Shown here piece by piece: positions 7,259-15,339 of a DNA stretch of 31,463 nucleotides; position 1 is the stretch's first letter; every line of letters starts with the position of its first letter. The notes below the pieces were generated by a model. That model ran no database searches. It was not told where the DNA came from and worked only from the letters and a program-made list of their open reading frames with translations. The stretch comes from Shewanellaceae bacterium (GTDB lineage Bacteria; Pseudomonadota; Gammaproteobacteria; Enterobacterales; Shewanellaceae), in contig JADHND010000001.1 in the NCBI GenBank assembly GCA_016779685.1, positions 1-31,463 of the forward strand. Reading direction: 5' to 3'. Both the position numbers and the translations under genes were made by a program.

Positions 7259-7804
7259 ATGAATCAAGATCATTTAGAACAGATAAAAAAAAGCATCATC
7301 ACGGTTCCAGATTACCCTAAACCTGGTGTGATGTTTCGGGATATCACCTCGCTTCTTGAAGACCCTACGATCTTTCAGTTAACAATTGATGTGTTTGCAG
7401 CACATTATAAAGACAAACCGATTGATAAAATTGTGGGCACTGAGTCACGTGGGTTTATTTTTGGGGCGCCTTTAGCGCTGGCTTTAGGGCTGCCTTTTGT
7501 ATTGGCGCGTAAGCCTGGTAAGTTGCCTCGCGCTGTGGTTGCACAAAATTATGATTTAGAGTACGGGCAAGATTGTCTTGAAATTCATCAAGATGCCATT
7601 CAAGAACATGATAGGGTGCTCGTTGTCGATGATCTCTTAGCTACGGGAGGCACCGTCGAAGCTGTGGTCAAGCTGATACGTACCTTGGGTGGTCATGTCC
7701 ACCACTGTGCCTTTGTGGTTTCATTACCCGATTTAGGGGGACAAAAGCGTCTAGCAAATATGAAAGTGCAAACCATGCACCTTTGTGAATTTGCGGGTGA
7801 TTAG
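7259..7804 (+). CDS. apt: Adenine phosphoribosyltransferase
   Basis: This 181-residue cytoplasmic enzyme converts adenine plus PRPP to AMP and pyrophosphate in purine salvage. The PRPP-binding signature is VLVVDDLLATGGT at 120-132. Other family marks are GTESRGFIFG (60-69), ARKPGKLP (83-90) and EYG (101-103). The reading frame stays open from a GTG at 7187, but the ATG at 7259 gives the usual family start and length (E. coli Apt has 183 residues). The order apt, dnaX, ybaB, recR is the same as in E. coli, though here a 12-bp hairpin separates apt from dnaX. Confidence 0.96.
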   Translation: MNQDHLEQIKKSIITVPDYPKPGVMFRDITSLLEDPTIFQLTIDVFAAHYKDKPIDKIVGTESRGFIFGAPLALALGLPFVLARKPGKLPRAVVAQNYDLEYGQDCLEIHQDAIQEHDRVLVVDDLLATGGTVEAVVKLIRTLGGHVHHCAFVVSLPDLGGQKRLANMKVQTMHLCEFAGD

Positions 7805-7843
7805 TCCTATCAAGTCCTTTTTTTAGGTTATATTATGTCCATT

Positions 7844-7880
7844 TTGGTCAGGAAAGATGATTTTCCTGACCAAGTGTTTT
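7844..7880 (+). terminator. Terminator hairpin between apt and dnaX
   Basis: TTGGTCAGGAAA (7844-7855) pairs perfectly over 12 bp with TTTCCTGACCAA (7862-7873), with a 6-base loop, followed by GTGTTTTA. The U-run is short, so termination may be partial and let some transcription continue into dnaX. Confidence 0.65.
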
Positions 7881-7917
7881 ATGATATGCCTGTCTTGTTC
7901 GATTGTGGAAAAATGCT

Positions 7918-9930
7918 ATGTCATCTCAGGTTTTAGCCAGAAAATGGCGCCCCAATACCTTTAGCGAGGTGGTTGGGCAACAGCATGTGTTGTCGGCCTT
8001 AACGCATGCGCTAGAGCATGGTCGTTTGCACCATGCTTATTTATTTAGTGGTACCCGTGGGATAGGCAAAACGAGTTTAGCGCGTTTATTCGCCAAGAGT
8101 TTAAATTGTGAACAAGGCGTCACCCCAAGCCCTTGTGGAACGTGTGGTAACTGTACCCAGATTCAGCAAAATCGCTTGGTCGATTTAATAGAAATTGATG
8201 CTGCTTCACGGACGAAGGTCGATGATACCCGTGAAATTTTAGACAATGTTCCTTATTTGCCCACTCAAGGTCGGTACAAGATTTATTTGATCGATGAAGT
8301 ACATATGTTGTCACGTTCAAGTTTCAACGCACTGCTGAAAACATTGGAAGAACCACCAGCGCATGTGGTGTTTTTATTGGCGACTACAGAGCCACATAAA
8401 TTACCCATGACCGTGTTATCGCGGTGTTTACAATTCCATTTAAAATGTTTGGATACAGATCAAATCCAGACCCAGCTACAACATATTTTAACGCATGAAA
8501 CCATTGTCTATGAAGCAGAAGCGTTGGCGAATCTAAGTCGCGCCGCTCAGGGCAGCATGCGCGATGCCTTGAGCTTAACGGATCAAGCTATTGCTTGTGG
8601 TGGTGGGCAAGTACGACTCGCGGCGGTGCACAATATGTTGGGCAGTGTTGATATGGCTTACGTTACCCGCTTAATGCAGGCGTTGGTTAGTGGATCATGC
8701 ACTGCTTTGTTTGAAGAGATACACGCTTTATTGGCCATGGGCGTTGAAGCGGATGCCTTGGTTGATGGTTTGCTAGAAAAGTTACATGCTCTGTATTTGT
8801 TACAAGCTGTGCCAGCCAGTCAATCGGTATTTGAAGATGATTTGTTGCCTGTTTGGGCTGCAACACTGTCCAGTCAGCAAGTCCAAGTTTGGTATGAGCA
8901 TGTTTTAAAACAACGTGCTATGTTGACTTATGCGCCTGATGCCAAAATTGGTTTAGATATGTTGTTGTTACCTTTGTTGGCGACTGAGCCAGTGAGCACA
9001 GTAGCACCCGTCGTCAGTACAGAAGAATCGAATTTATTGGCTGAAGTTTCTGCTATTGAAGAACAAGCACAGCCCCAGGTTAGCCGGATACCTTCAGCGC
9101 CTCCATCGGTTGTATCGGCGCCGCCTCATCGGGTTGATCCAACACCATCCGAGCCAACTGCGCCAGTGATTGCGCCCACCAACACCAACACCAATGTTGA
9201 GGTCGAGTCACCTAACACTGAAGCGGCGAGTTTGTTGGAGCAGGTGATTGCGATGAAAAAAATGTTGCGGACACAAATTCAAACGTCGTCTTTGGAGCAA
9301 CCTCAGACGGCCACGGCTGCGTCAAGTCAATCGATAAAGGAAGTGAGCGTACCGCCTGCTGAGATGCGCGTAGCGGATCCGCCACCGGCATCATTCGCTA
9401 GCATCGATGCGCCACCTTGGACAGAGACGCCACCAGCGGCTGTTGTCGATGAGATAGTCCAACCATCCGTTGCGCCATCTCCCACATCAACAGATGGTGA
9501 ATCCCTCGTGATGCCTGCGTTTCATGCTCAAGATTTGTTTTGGTATGAACAGGTCGTGGCGCTGGCATTAGGTGGTCGTGTGCAGCAGTTGTTGTTGAAT
9601 GCTACCTTAGAGCAGACCGAGAGCACTTGGCGCTTGCATGTGCAGCCTGAGCAGCAACATCTGTTGCAGCCAAATATTGAAGCCAGTGTGCGCGCGGCGT
9701 TGCCAGATGTTAAACTGGTGTTTGAGATTCAATCTATGCCGGGACGGCAAACCCCTTTGGCGATGCGTGCCCAGTTGCATCAGCACTGTCAAGCGCTCGC
9801 AACACAACAATTAACAGCGGCTCCCATGATCCAACAATGGATCCAGCGGTTCGATGCGTATTGGAAGCCAGATTCAATTCAGTATCCTAAAAGTTGGATT
9901 GATTCCCCAACTCAAATGCGTAAAATATAA
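7918..9930 (+). CDS. dnaX: DNA polymerase III subunits tau/gamma
   Basis: This 670-residue AAA+ clamp-loader subunit joins the beta clamp loader to the core polymerases. Seen in order: Walker A GTRGIGKT (45-52), zinc-binding cysteines 64, 73, 76 and 79, Walker B with DEVH (126-129), the SRC arginine-finger motif (168-170), then a collar domain to about 370. A long Pro/Ala/Ser/Thr-rich linker (about 370-540) follows, then a C-terminal domain that in tau contacts the alpha subunit and DnaB. The ATG at 7918 gives the normal MSSQVLARKWRP start; a TTG five codons earlier is unlikely. The E. coli A-AAA-AAG frameshift site is absent, but seven A residues at 9256-9262 lie at codons 447-449 (see findings). 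Length resembles E. coli tau (643). Confidence 0.96.
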   Translation: MSSQVLARKWRPNTFSEVVGQQHVLSALTHALEHGRLHHAYLFSGTRGIGKTSLARLFAKSLNCEQGVTPSPCGTCGNCTQIQQNRLVDLIEIDAASRTKVDDTREILDNVPYLPTQGRYKIYLIDEVHMLSRSSFNALLKTLEEPPAHVVFLLATTEPHKLPMTVLSRCLQFHLKCLDTDQIQTQLQHILTHETIVYEAEALANLSRAAQGSMRDALSLTDQAIACGGGQVRLAAVHNMLGSVDMAYVTRLMQALVSGSCTALFEEIHALLAMGVEADALVDGLLEKLHALYLLQAVPASQSVFEDDLLPVWAATLSSQQVQVWYEHVLKQRAMLTYAPDAKIGLDMLLLPLLATEPVSTVAPVVSTEESNLLAEVSAIEEQAQPQVSRIPSAPPSVVSAPPHRVDPTPSEPTAPVIAPTNTNTNVEVESPNTEAASLLEQVIAMKKMLRTQIQTSSLEQPQTATAASSQSIKEVSVPPAEMRVADPPPASFASIDAPPWTETPPAAVVDEIVQPSVAPSPTSTDGESLVMPAFHAQDLFWYEQVVALALGGRVQQLLLNATLEQTESTWRLHVQPEQQHLLQPNIEASVRAALPDVKLVFEIQSMPGRQTPLAMRAQLHQHCQALATQQLTAAPMIQQWIQRFDAYWKPDSIQYPKSWIDSPTQMRKI

Positions 9931-9961
9931 AAATTTTCAACAACCAAGAGAGAGAAAACCT

Positions 9962-10294
9962 ATGTTTGGAAAAGGTGGTATGGGTAACCTTATGAAGCAG
10001 GCTCAGCAGATGCAAGAGCAGATGGCTAAGGTTCAGGAAGAAATTGCGAACATGGAAGTCGTTGGCGTGTCAGGTGCAGGGTTGGTTAAAGTGACGATGT
10101 CAGGTAATCACAGTGTGCGACGTATCGATATTGACAGCAGTCTTATCAGCGATGAAGACAAAGAAATGCTAGAAGATTTAATTGCAGCAGCTGTGAACGA
10201 TGCGAACGCTCGTGTTGAAACAGCACAAAAAGAAAAAATGGCAGATATTGGCGGCGGTATGTCGTTACCGCCAGGTTTTAAGATGCCGTTTTAA
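9962..10294 (+). CDS. ybaB: YbaB/EbfC-family nucleoid-associated protein
   Basis: This 110-residue DNA-binding protein belongs to the YbaB/EbfC family, which forms tweezer-like dimers on DNA. It has the family N-terminus (GGMGNLMKQAQQMQEQMAKV), the coiled amphipathic helix, the central GAGLVKVTMSGNH and the end GMSLPPGFKMPF. The frame is open further upstream into dnaX, but the ATG at 9962, preceded by AGAGAGA, gives the family start. It sits between dnaX and recR as in most gammaproteobacteria and its TAA overlaps the recR ATG by one base, so translation is probably coupled. Confidence 0.95.
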   Translation: MFGKGGMGNLMKQAQQMQEQMAKVQEEIANMEVVGVSGAGLVKVTMSGNHSVRRIDIDSSLISDEDKEMLEDLIAAAVNDANARVETAQKEKMADIGGGMSLPPGFKMPF

Positions 10295-10896
10295 TGCAAT
10301 TTAGTCGATTGTTAGATGAGCTGATTCGTGGCTTGCAGATTTTACCGGGTATTGGACCTAAATCAGCGCAGCGTTTAGCTTTTCATCTTTTAAAACAAGA
10401 GCGCTCTCAGGGCGCTCATTTAGCTGAGATCATGCAGGCTGCGTTAGAGCGGGTAGGACATTGCGATGCGTGCCGTACATTTACTGAAGATTCCGTTTGT
10501 TCCTTGTGTTTAAATGAACAACGGACGAACGCGCGTCAATTGTGCGTGGTTGAATCACCTGCGGACATTCTCGCGCTGGAATCTTCAGGTCACTTTTCGG
10601 GGCATTATTTTGTATTGCATGGCTTATTGTCGCCTTTAGATGGCATTGGTCCAGACGATATAGCATTGCCGAAGTTACAACAACGCTTAGCACATGGTGT
10701 GTATGACGAGCTCATCTTAGCCACCAATCCCACGGTCGAAGGGGATGTCACTGCCCATTTTATTTTGGACATAGCCAAGCGCTATGACATTGCCGTGACC
10801 CGCATTGCCCACGGTGTACCTGTTGGGGGCGAGCTGGAATACATGGATGGCACGACCTTAGGGCTGTCTTTTTCGGGACGTCGTTCCTTGTCATAA
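10294..10896 (+). CDS. recR: Recombination mediator protein RecR
   Basis: This 200-residue protein acts with RecF and RecO to load RecA on SSB-coated gapped DNA. The helix-hairpin-helix is at 17-28 (PGIGPKSAQRL), a four-cysteine zinc site uses C57, C60, C69 and C72, and a Toprim domain begins at CVVESPAD (84-91). A Walker-like segment GVPVGGELEYMD near the C-terminus completes the family pattern. Length is the standard 200 or so. Its start overlaps the ybaB stop (TAATG). It is the last gene of the dnaX-ybaB-recR unit; no gene follows for 1.18 kb. Confidence 0.97.
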   Translation: MQFSRLLDELIRGLQILPGIGPKSAQRLAFHLLKQERSQGAHLAEIMQAALERVGHCDACRTFTEDSVCSLCLNEQRTNARQLCVVESPADILALESSGHFSGHYFVLHGLLSPLDGIGPDDIALPKLQQRLAHGVYDELILATNPTVEGDVTAHFILDIAKRYDIAVTRIAHGVPVGGELEYMDGTTLGLSFSGRRSLS

Positions 10897-10958
10897 GACG
10901 ATCCATAGAAATAATCGATACGATATATCGATAAAAATCGTCATTTGTATGGTTTTTT
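10897..10958 (+). terminator. Possible compound terminator after recR
   Basis: GACGAT (10897-10902) pairs with ATCGTC (10937-10942), enclosing an inner hairpin of ATCGATA (10914-10920) with TATCGAT (10926-10932). A run of six T residues follows at 10953-10958. The distance of the T-run from the stem weakens the call. Confidence 0.35.
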
Positions 10959-11384
10959 ATGATGGTATTTTACTTAAAAACCGATGTCAAAGTCGGTTCT
11001 GACTAACAACCGGCTTCAATTGTGGTCGGTTTGTTTATCTCACCTCATCTTTCTTAATCAACGATGTTTCTTATCGTCATCAACGATGAACTTGTCAGGT
11101 CGCCATGTGATGTTGAGCTCAGATATTGAGCGGAGACACGTACTTGAGTGAACGACAAGGCATCCACATTTTCGCTTTTAAACTTCACTTACCGTAGCGT
11201 TCGTTTGGTTGCGGTCGTTACAAACACTTTCAACACGATAGCTTTCGCTCGTTGAGCCTTAGCTTGGTGTTGTTCGGAATGGAATGGCAACCTGGGTTTG
11301 ATGGGAGATGAGCATATGGCATGCTGCGGATGGATCATCCTATTTGGGCGTTTTAGAACCTCCGAAGATCCTCTGATTTGAACT

Positions 11385-11400
11385 TGTTTCACATGGAACA
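11385..11400. promoter_or_regulatory. parS-like centromere site (14 of 16)
   Basis: TGTTTCACATGGAACA differs at two positions from the well-known ParB-binding consensus TGTTTCACGTGAAACA, and also at two from the Pseudomonas form TGTTCCACGTGGAACA. The central CG is replaced by CA, which breaks the symmetry and may weaken binding. No parAB genes are in the window. Confidence 0.35.
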
Positions 11401-11729
11401 CCTTTGTATTCAGCGATAACCGATTGGCTATCGTGTTGAAGATGGTGGTTATGGCTGTCGTTCTCATTTAAATAGGTTGTTGCGATCCAAGTTACGTGAG
11501 AAACACACTGAGGGGCAGGGATCGACGCGGGCTATGGTGTAATCTATGGCACCGAGGCGGCGAAGTGCCCAATATAGGGCTTATTGAGGAGATAAGCTTG
11601 GTTGAATGCGGTTCGTAGGTAAGATGTGGTTGACCCGTCTCATGGCTGGATCAACCTATTTTTGATCATAGGTTGCTGCGGCGGGTTGGTGGCTGTTGAG
11701 CTGGCTCATAACAGCGTTTTTGGTCTGTA

Positions 11730-11779
11730 GATAACCGTGTTGAGCTATAACAACAGCGTTGGGTTGTTGTTTGGTTATC
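11730..11779. repeat. Nested inverted repeat
   Basis: GATAACC (11730-11736) pairs with GGTTATC (11773-11779), and inside it AACAACA (11749-11755) pairs with TGTTGTT (11765-11771). The whole can form a two-part stem with a 12-base bulge on one side. It lies in the gene-free tract and is not followed by a T-run on the plus strand. Confidence 0.5.
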
Positions 11780-12080
11780 ATAAGATAGCCAATCTGTAGC
11801 TGTTTGTCTCTATATAACCTACTTGACGCTTTGTTAGCCCAAAAACTGGCTTCATGCTGTCTTTGCAGAGTTTAGGTGGATGGTGGTTAGGAAGCCAATT
11901 GGCTTTAATAACTCAAATATAGCCAGGATATAGCCTAATGACGATGTTAATAGCCTGTTTAAGCTGAGATAAGGTGGTTTAAGACGGACACATGGATGTT
12001 ATTTTGTTAAAAATAATGAAAAAACTTGATTTTTATTTTAAAAATATGACTTAATAGTAATAAATACCAAGGGATATTGT

Positions 12081-13115
12081 GTGCGGTTGCTTTTAGCAGA
12101 ACATTTAAATTTTTTTAATTATACGTTGGCAAGGCCTACAGAGTTGCCCAGCACCCTGTATTTGACGCATGGAGAAGTGTTATTGCATGCCGCAGGCGTG
12201 TTGGAATATATCCCCGACCAGCCTTACCATCATTGTATTCTCATTTCTTGCGGCATTCATGGCAATGAAATGGCTCCCATCGAATGGTGTTGTCAGTTGA
12301 TTGAAGATGTGCTTGCGGAAAACGTGTTGCTTCAGCAACGGGTTCAGTTTCAGCTGGGTAATCTAGATGCGATTGCAGTGCAGCAGCGGTTTGTGGAAAC
12401 CAACATGAATCGGTTGTTTGATCCCAAAAGTTGTCTAGCGCCTTTGGCCACAGATACGTCAGAAATAAGGCGTTCGAAACAATTGCGGCAATATACGATT
12501 AAGTTTTTTGACCAAGCGACAACGCTTGGCTGTAGTCAATATCACTTTGATTTACATACCGCTATTAGAGCATCCAAGCAACCTTTGTTTGCTGTTTTAC
12601 CTTGGCTAGGTGAACAGCGCTACGCGCCGATTCTGTTTGATTTTTTAAAGCAAAGTGAGATTCAAGCCGTTTTGCTGTCGGCTCAACCAACCAGCACCTA
12701 TAGTTATTTTTCATCCACATTGGGTGTGATATCCGCCACGCTGGAACTTGGACAAGTGCAGCCATTTGGCACCCATGACTTGACCCTTATTCAAGCCTTT
12801 ACTCGAACATTGACACGATGGTTAACTTCGGCTCCCTTACTAGAAGACATGAATGCATGGCAGCAACTGACCTTGTTTCAGGTGTCGCGAGAAATCAAAA
12901 AAACCAGCAGTACTTTTAAATTTAAGTTTCCGGATGACATCGCTAACTTCTCCTGCTTTGAACGAGGGGCTTGTTTGGCAGAGGATGCTTCTGGAAAAGT
13001 GGTGGTAGAACATGATCAGGAGTGGATCGTGTTTCCTAATGCAGGCGTGCCCATTGGCGAAAGAGCCATGCTTACCTTGGTTCGCGCGCATACCGATCAA
13101 CTCATAAGCACATGA
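12081..13115 (+). CDS. astE: Succinylglutamate desuccinylase / AstE-like zinc hydrolase
   Basis: This 344-residue member of the AstE/aspartoacylase family matches AstE best, which splits N-succinylglutamate to succinate and glutamate, the last step of the arginine succinyltransferase pathway. The zinc ligands are visible as H60 and E63 in GIHGNEMAP and H159 in FDLHTAIR. N-M-N-R at 108-111 binds substrate, and Glu222 (ATLELGQ) is the likely catalytic base. The start is GTG at 12081 with AAGGGA at 12069-12074 as ribosome binding site. No other ast gene is present. The stop lies 13 bases before the E1alpha gene, so the two are probably cotranscribed, which ties amino-acid catabolism steps together. 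A different acyl-amino-acid substrate is possible. Confidence 0.85.
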   Translation: MRLLLAEHLNFFNYTLARPTELPSTLYLTHGEVLLHAAGVLEYIPDQPYHHCILISCGIHGNEMAPIEWCCQLIEDVLAENVLLQQRVQFQLGNLDAIAVQQRFVETNMNRLFDPKSCLAPLATDTSEIRRSKQLRQYTIKFFDQATTLGCSQYHFDLHTAIRASKQPLFAVLPWLGEQRYAPILFDFLKQSEIQAVLLSAQPTSTYSYFSSTLGVISATLELGQVQPFGTHDLTLIQAFTRTLTRWLTSAPLLEDMNAWQQLTLFQVSREIKKTSSTFKFKFPDDIANFSCFERGACLAEDASGKVVVEHDQEWIVFPNAGVPIGERAMLTLVRAHTDQLIST

Positions 13116-13128
13116 CACGGAGGTCAAG

Positions 13129-14325
13129 ATGAATGAACCGTTGCCTACGTCGTTGACTTGGAACAACAGTACCTTGTCGTTAACGCATCAGCTTGCGTTT
13201 GTGGCTGGCGATGCATTGTCCATACCAACGTTACAAATTTTAAAACCAGATGGGCGTCTGCATGCCGCAGCTGATATGCCTGAACTGAATGCAGAAACCG
13301 CCTTGCGCATGTTTGATACTTGCGTGTTTACCCAAGTTTTCGATGAACGAATGCTGTCTTGTCAGCGACAGGGACGCATCAGTTTTTATATGACGTGTGT
13401 GGGTGAAGAAGGCGCTGTCGTTGGTAGTGCAGCGGGTCTACATGATCAGGATATGATTTTGGGTCAATATCGTGAACATGCAGCGCTACGTTATCGGGGG
13501 TTCACCACTGAACAATTCATGAACCAGTTGTTTAGCAATGAAAAAGATTTAGGGAAAGGCCGACAAATGCCTGTTCACTACGGTTCAAAAGCTTTGCATT
13601 ATCAAACCATTTCATCGCCGTTAGCGACTCAAATTCCGCAAGCCGTTGGGGTTGCTTTTGGTCAAAAAATAAAACAAAGCGATCAAGTGACTTTGTGTTA
13701 TTTTGGTGAAGGTGCAGCTTCCGAAGGGGATTGTCATGCAGCCATGAACATGGCGAGTGTATTAAAAACACCCGTTATTTTTTTCTGTCGTAACAATGCG
13801 TATGCTATTTCAACGCCTGCTACAGAACAATATGCCAGTGATGGCATTGCTGTACGCGCTGTAGGTTACGGTATGCCTTCGATTCGAGTTGATGGTAATG
13901 ACATATTAGCGGTGCTGTTAGCCGTGCAACAAGCCCGTGCATTGGCTTTACGTACGCAAACACCGGTTTTAATTGAAGCCATGACCTATCGAGTCGGGGC
14001 GCATTCAAGTTCTGATGATCCATCCGGCTATCGATTAGCAGAAGAAGCTGAAGCTTGGCAAGCGCTGTCCGCAATCACGCGTTTTAAAACTTGGTTAATC
14101 GAGAAGGAATGGATCACACAGGCACAGTGTGATGCTTTATATGAAGCTTACAAAGTCGAGGTATTAGCGCAAGTGAAACAAGCTGAACAGGTTGCCAAAC
14201 CCGTATTAAGAACCATGATTGAAGATGTCTATGCCAAACCGACAAGTCAATTGGAACAGCAATACAAGCAATTAAAGCAACATCTGTCCGCATCAGGTTT
14301 AACTATGCAGCAAGAGGAGAAATAA
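13129..14325 (+). CDS. bkdA1: Branched-chain 2-oxoacid dehydrogenase E1 alpha
   Basis: This 398-residue thiamine-diphosphate enzyme subunit pairs with the next gene product to decarboxylate 2-oxoacids from valine, leucine and isoleucine. The ThDP motif runs from GEG (193-195, GEGAASEGD) to the NN pair at 222-223. The phosphorylation-loop region YRVGAHSSSDDPSGYR is typical of the branched-chain rather than the pyruvate enzyme. A strong GGAGG ribosome binding site lies five bases before the ATG. The N-terminal 60 residues match the extended E1alpha of bacterial BCKDH. It is the second gene of the astE-bkd unit and ends four bases before E1beta. Confidence 0.9.
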   Translation: MNEPLPTSLTWNNSTLSLTHQLAFVAGDALSIPTLQILKPDGRLHAAADMPELNAETALRMFDTCVFTQVFDERMLSCQRQGRISFYMTCVGEEGAVVGSAAGLHDQDMILGQYREHAALRYRGFTTEQFMNQLFSNEKDLGKGRQMPVHYGSKALHYQTISSPLATQIPQAVGVAFGQKIKQSDQVTLCYFGEGAASEGDCHAAMNMASVLKTPVIFFCRNNAYAISTPATEQYASDGIAVRAVGYGMPSIRVDGNDILAVLLAVQQARALALRTQTPVLIEAMTYRVGAHSSSDDPSGYRLAEEAEAWQALSAITRFKTWLIEKEWITQAQCDALYEAYKVEVLAQVKQAEQVAKPVLRTMIEDVYAKPTSQLEQQYKQLKQHLSASGLTMQQEEK

Positions 14326-14329
14326 AATT

Positions 14330-15307
14330 ATGCCTCAGATGAATTTGTTGCAAGCAGTGAATCATGCTTTAGATTGTGCGATGGCTGTGGATGATGATGT
14401 CCTTGTGTTTGGTGAAGACGTCGGGCATTTTGGGGGCGTCTTTCGAGCGACCTCGCAATTGCAAGTCAAATATGGGCGTCACCGCTGTTTTAATACACCG
14501 TTAACGGAACAAGGTATTGTCGGTTTCGCCAATGGTTTAGCTGCGTTTGGCATGAAGCCGATAGCTGAAATTCAATTTGCAGATTATATTTTTCCTGCTT
14601 TTGATCAGTTGGTGAATGAAACGGCGAAATTTCGTTATCGCAGCGGTAATCAGTTTAATGTGGGTGGCTTAACAGTGCGAACCCCTTACGGCGGTGGCAT
14701 TGCTGGTGGTTTGTATCATTCTCAATCACCCGAAGCTTATTTTACGCATACACCAGGGCTTAAAGTGGTGGTGCCGAGCAATCCATATCAAGCCAAGGGG
14801 TTATTGCTTGCTGCGATTAGGGAGCCTGATCCAGTGATTTTTTTTGAACCCAAACGTTTGTATCGTGCCAGCACAGGGGAGGTGCCGTCTGCGGATTATA
14901 CTTTGGCACTTGAACAAGCACATGTTATCCGTGAAGGGCATGACCTAACGCTGTTGGCATGGGGTGCCCAAGTGGAGATCATTGAGCAAGCTGCGGTGAC
15001 GGCGGCTGCGCAAGGGATTGCGTGTGAGGTCATTGACTTATGCACGTTGTTGCCATGGGATGTGGAGACGGTGGTTCGCTCTGTTCAAAAAACGGGACGC
15101 TTGGTGATTAACCACGAAGCACCGTTAACGGGTGGGTTTGCAGGCGAAATTGCAGCCACCATCCAAGAACAATGTTTTTTATCGTTAGAGGCCCCAATAC
15201 AAAGGGTATGTGGCTTAGATACACCTTTTCCTCTGTGTCATGAAAAAGCATATATGCCAGATGCAGAGAAAACATGGGCAGCCATATTACACTGCATGAA
15301 CTATTAA
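14330..15307 (+). CDS. bkdA2: Branched-chain 2-oxoacid dehydrogenase E1 beta
   Basis: This 325-residue partner of E1alpha forms the alpha2beta2 E1 heterotetramer. It shows the E1beta transketolase-like pattern: VFGEDVGHFGGVFRAT near 26-41, the NTPLTEQGIVGFANGLA stretch with the glutamate that activates ThDP, AEIQFADYIFPAFDQ, and the C-terminal transketolase domain with VINHEAPLTGGFAGEI. Length matches BkdA2 and PdhB relatives. Start ATG at 14330 follows AGAGGAGAAA within the end of the E1alpha gene, so translation is probably coupled. The GG-rich RTPYGGGIAGGLYHSQSPE segment is characteristic of the BCKDH branch. Confidence 0.93.
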   Translation: MPQMNLLQAVNHALDCAMAVDDDVLVFGEDVGHFGGVFRATSQLQVKYGRHRCFNTPLTEQGIVGFANGLAAFGMKPIAEIQFADYIFPAFDQLVNETAKFRYRSGNQFNVGGLTVRTPYGGGIAGGLYHSQSPEAYFTHTPGLKVVVPSNPYQAKGLLLAAIREPDPVIFFEPKRLYRASTGEVPSADYTLALEQAHVIREGHDLTLLAWGAQVEIIEQAAVTAAAQGIACEVIDLCTLLPWDVETVVRSVQKTGRLVINHEAPLTGGFAGEIAATIQEQCFLSLEAPIQRVCGLDTPFPLCHEKAYMPDAEKTWAAILHCMNY

Positions 15308-15339
15308 GAGATTTTTAAATAAGGATATAAGGAGTCGGT

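Larger units (their letters stand above)
10959..12068. other. Gene-free tract with many short inverted repeats
   Basis: No reading frame here looks like a protein; the longest (11189-11467, minus) has no recognisable domain. The tract contains a parS-like 16-mer (11385-11400), a nested inverted repeat (11730-11779), paired hairpins GGCAC/GTGCC and GCCC/GGGC (11548-11580), a 14-base perfect palindrome AAGCCAATTGGCTT (11892-11905), and repeated ATAGCC motifs between about 11780 and 11960. GATTGGCTATC near 11424 is repeated inverted near 11784. It may be a decayed gene, a non-coding RNA locus or a structural chromosomal site; I cannot tell which. Confidence 0.6.

Noticed and set aside
9854..9961. 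Longer N-terminus for YbaB extending into dnaX
   Set aside because: The extra residues are an out-of-frame reading of the end of dnaX; the family start at 9962 has its own ribosome binding site.
11189..11467. 92-codon minus-strand reading frame in the gene-free tract
   Set aside because: No recognisable domain, no ribosome binding site, and composition (Thr, Arg, Gln, Lys scattered) unlike the neighbouring proteins. It could still be a fragment but I cannot support it.
11330..11670. Cluster of GATC sites and a weak DnaA-box-like TTATCTACA (near 11728-11736), considered as oriC
   Set aside because: Too few boxes, no AT-rich unwinding element with proper repeats, and no dnaA, dnaN or gidA nearby.
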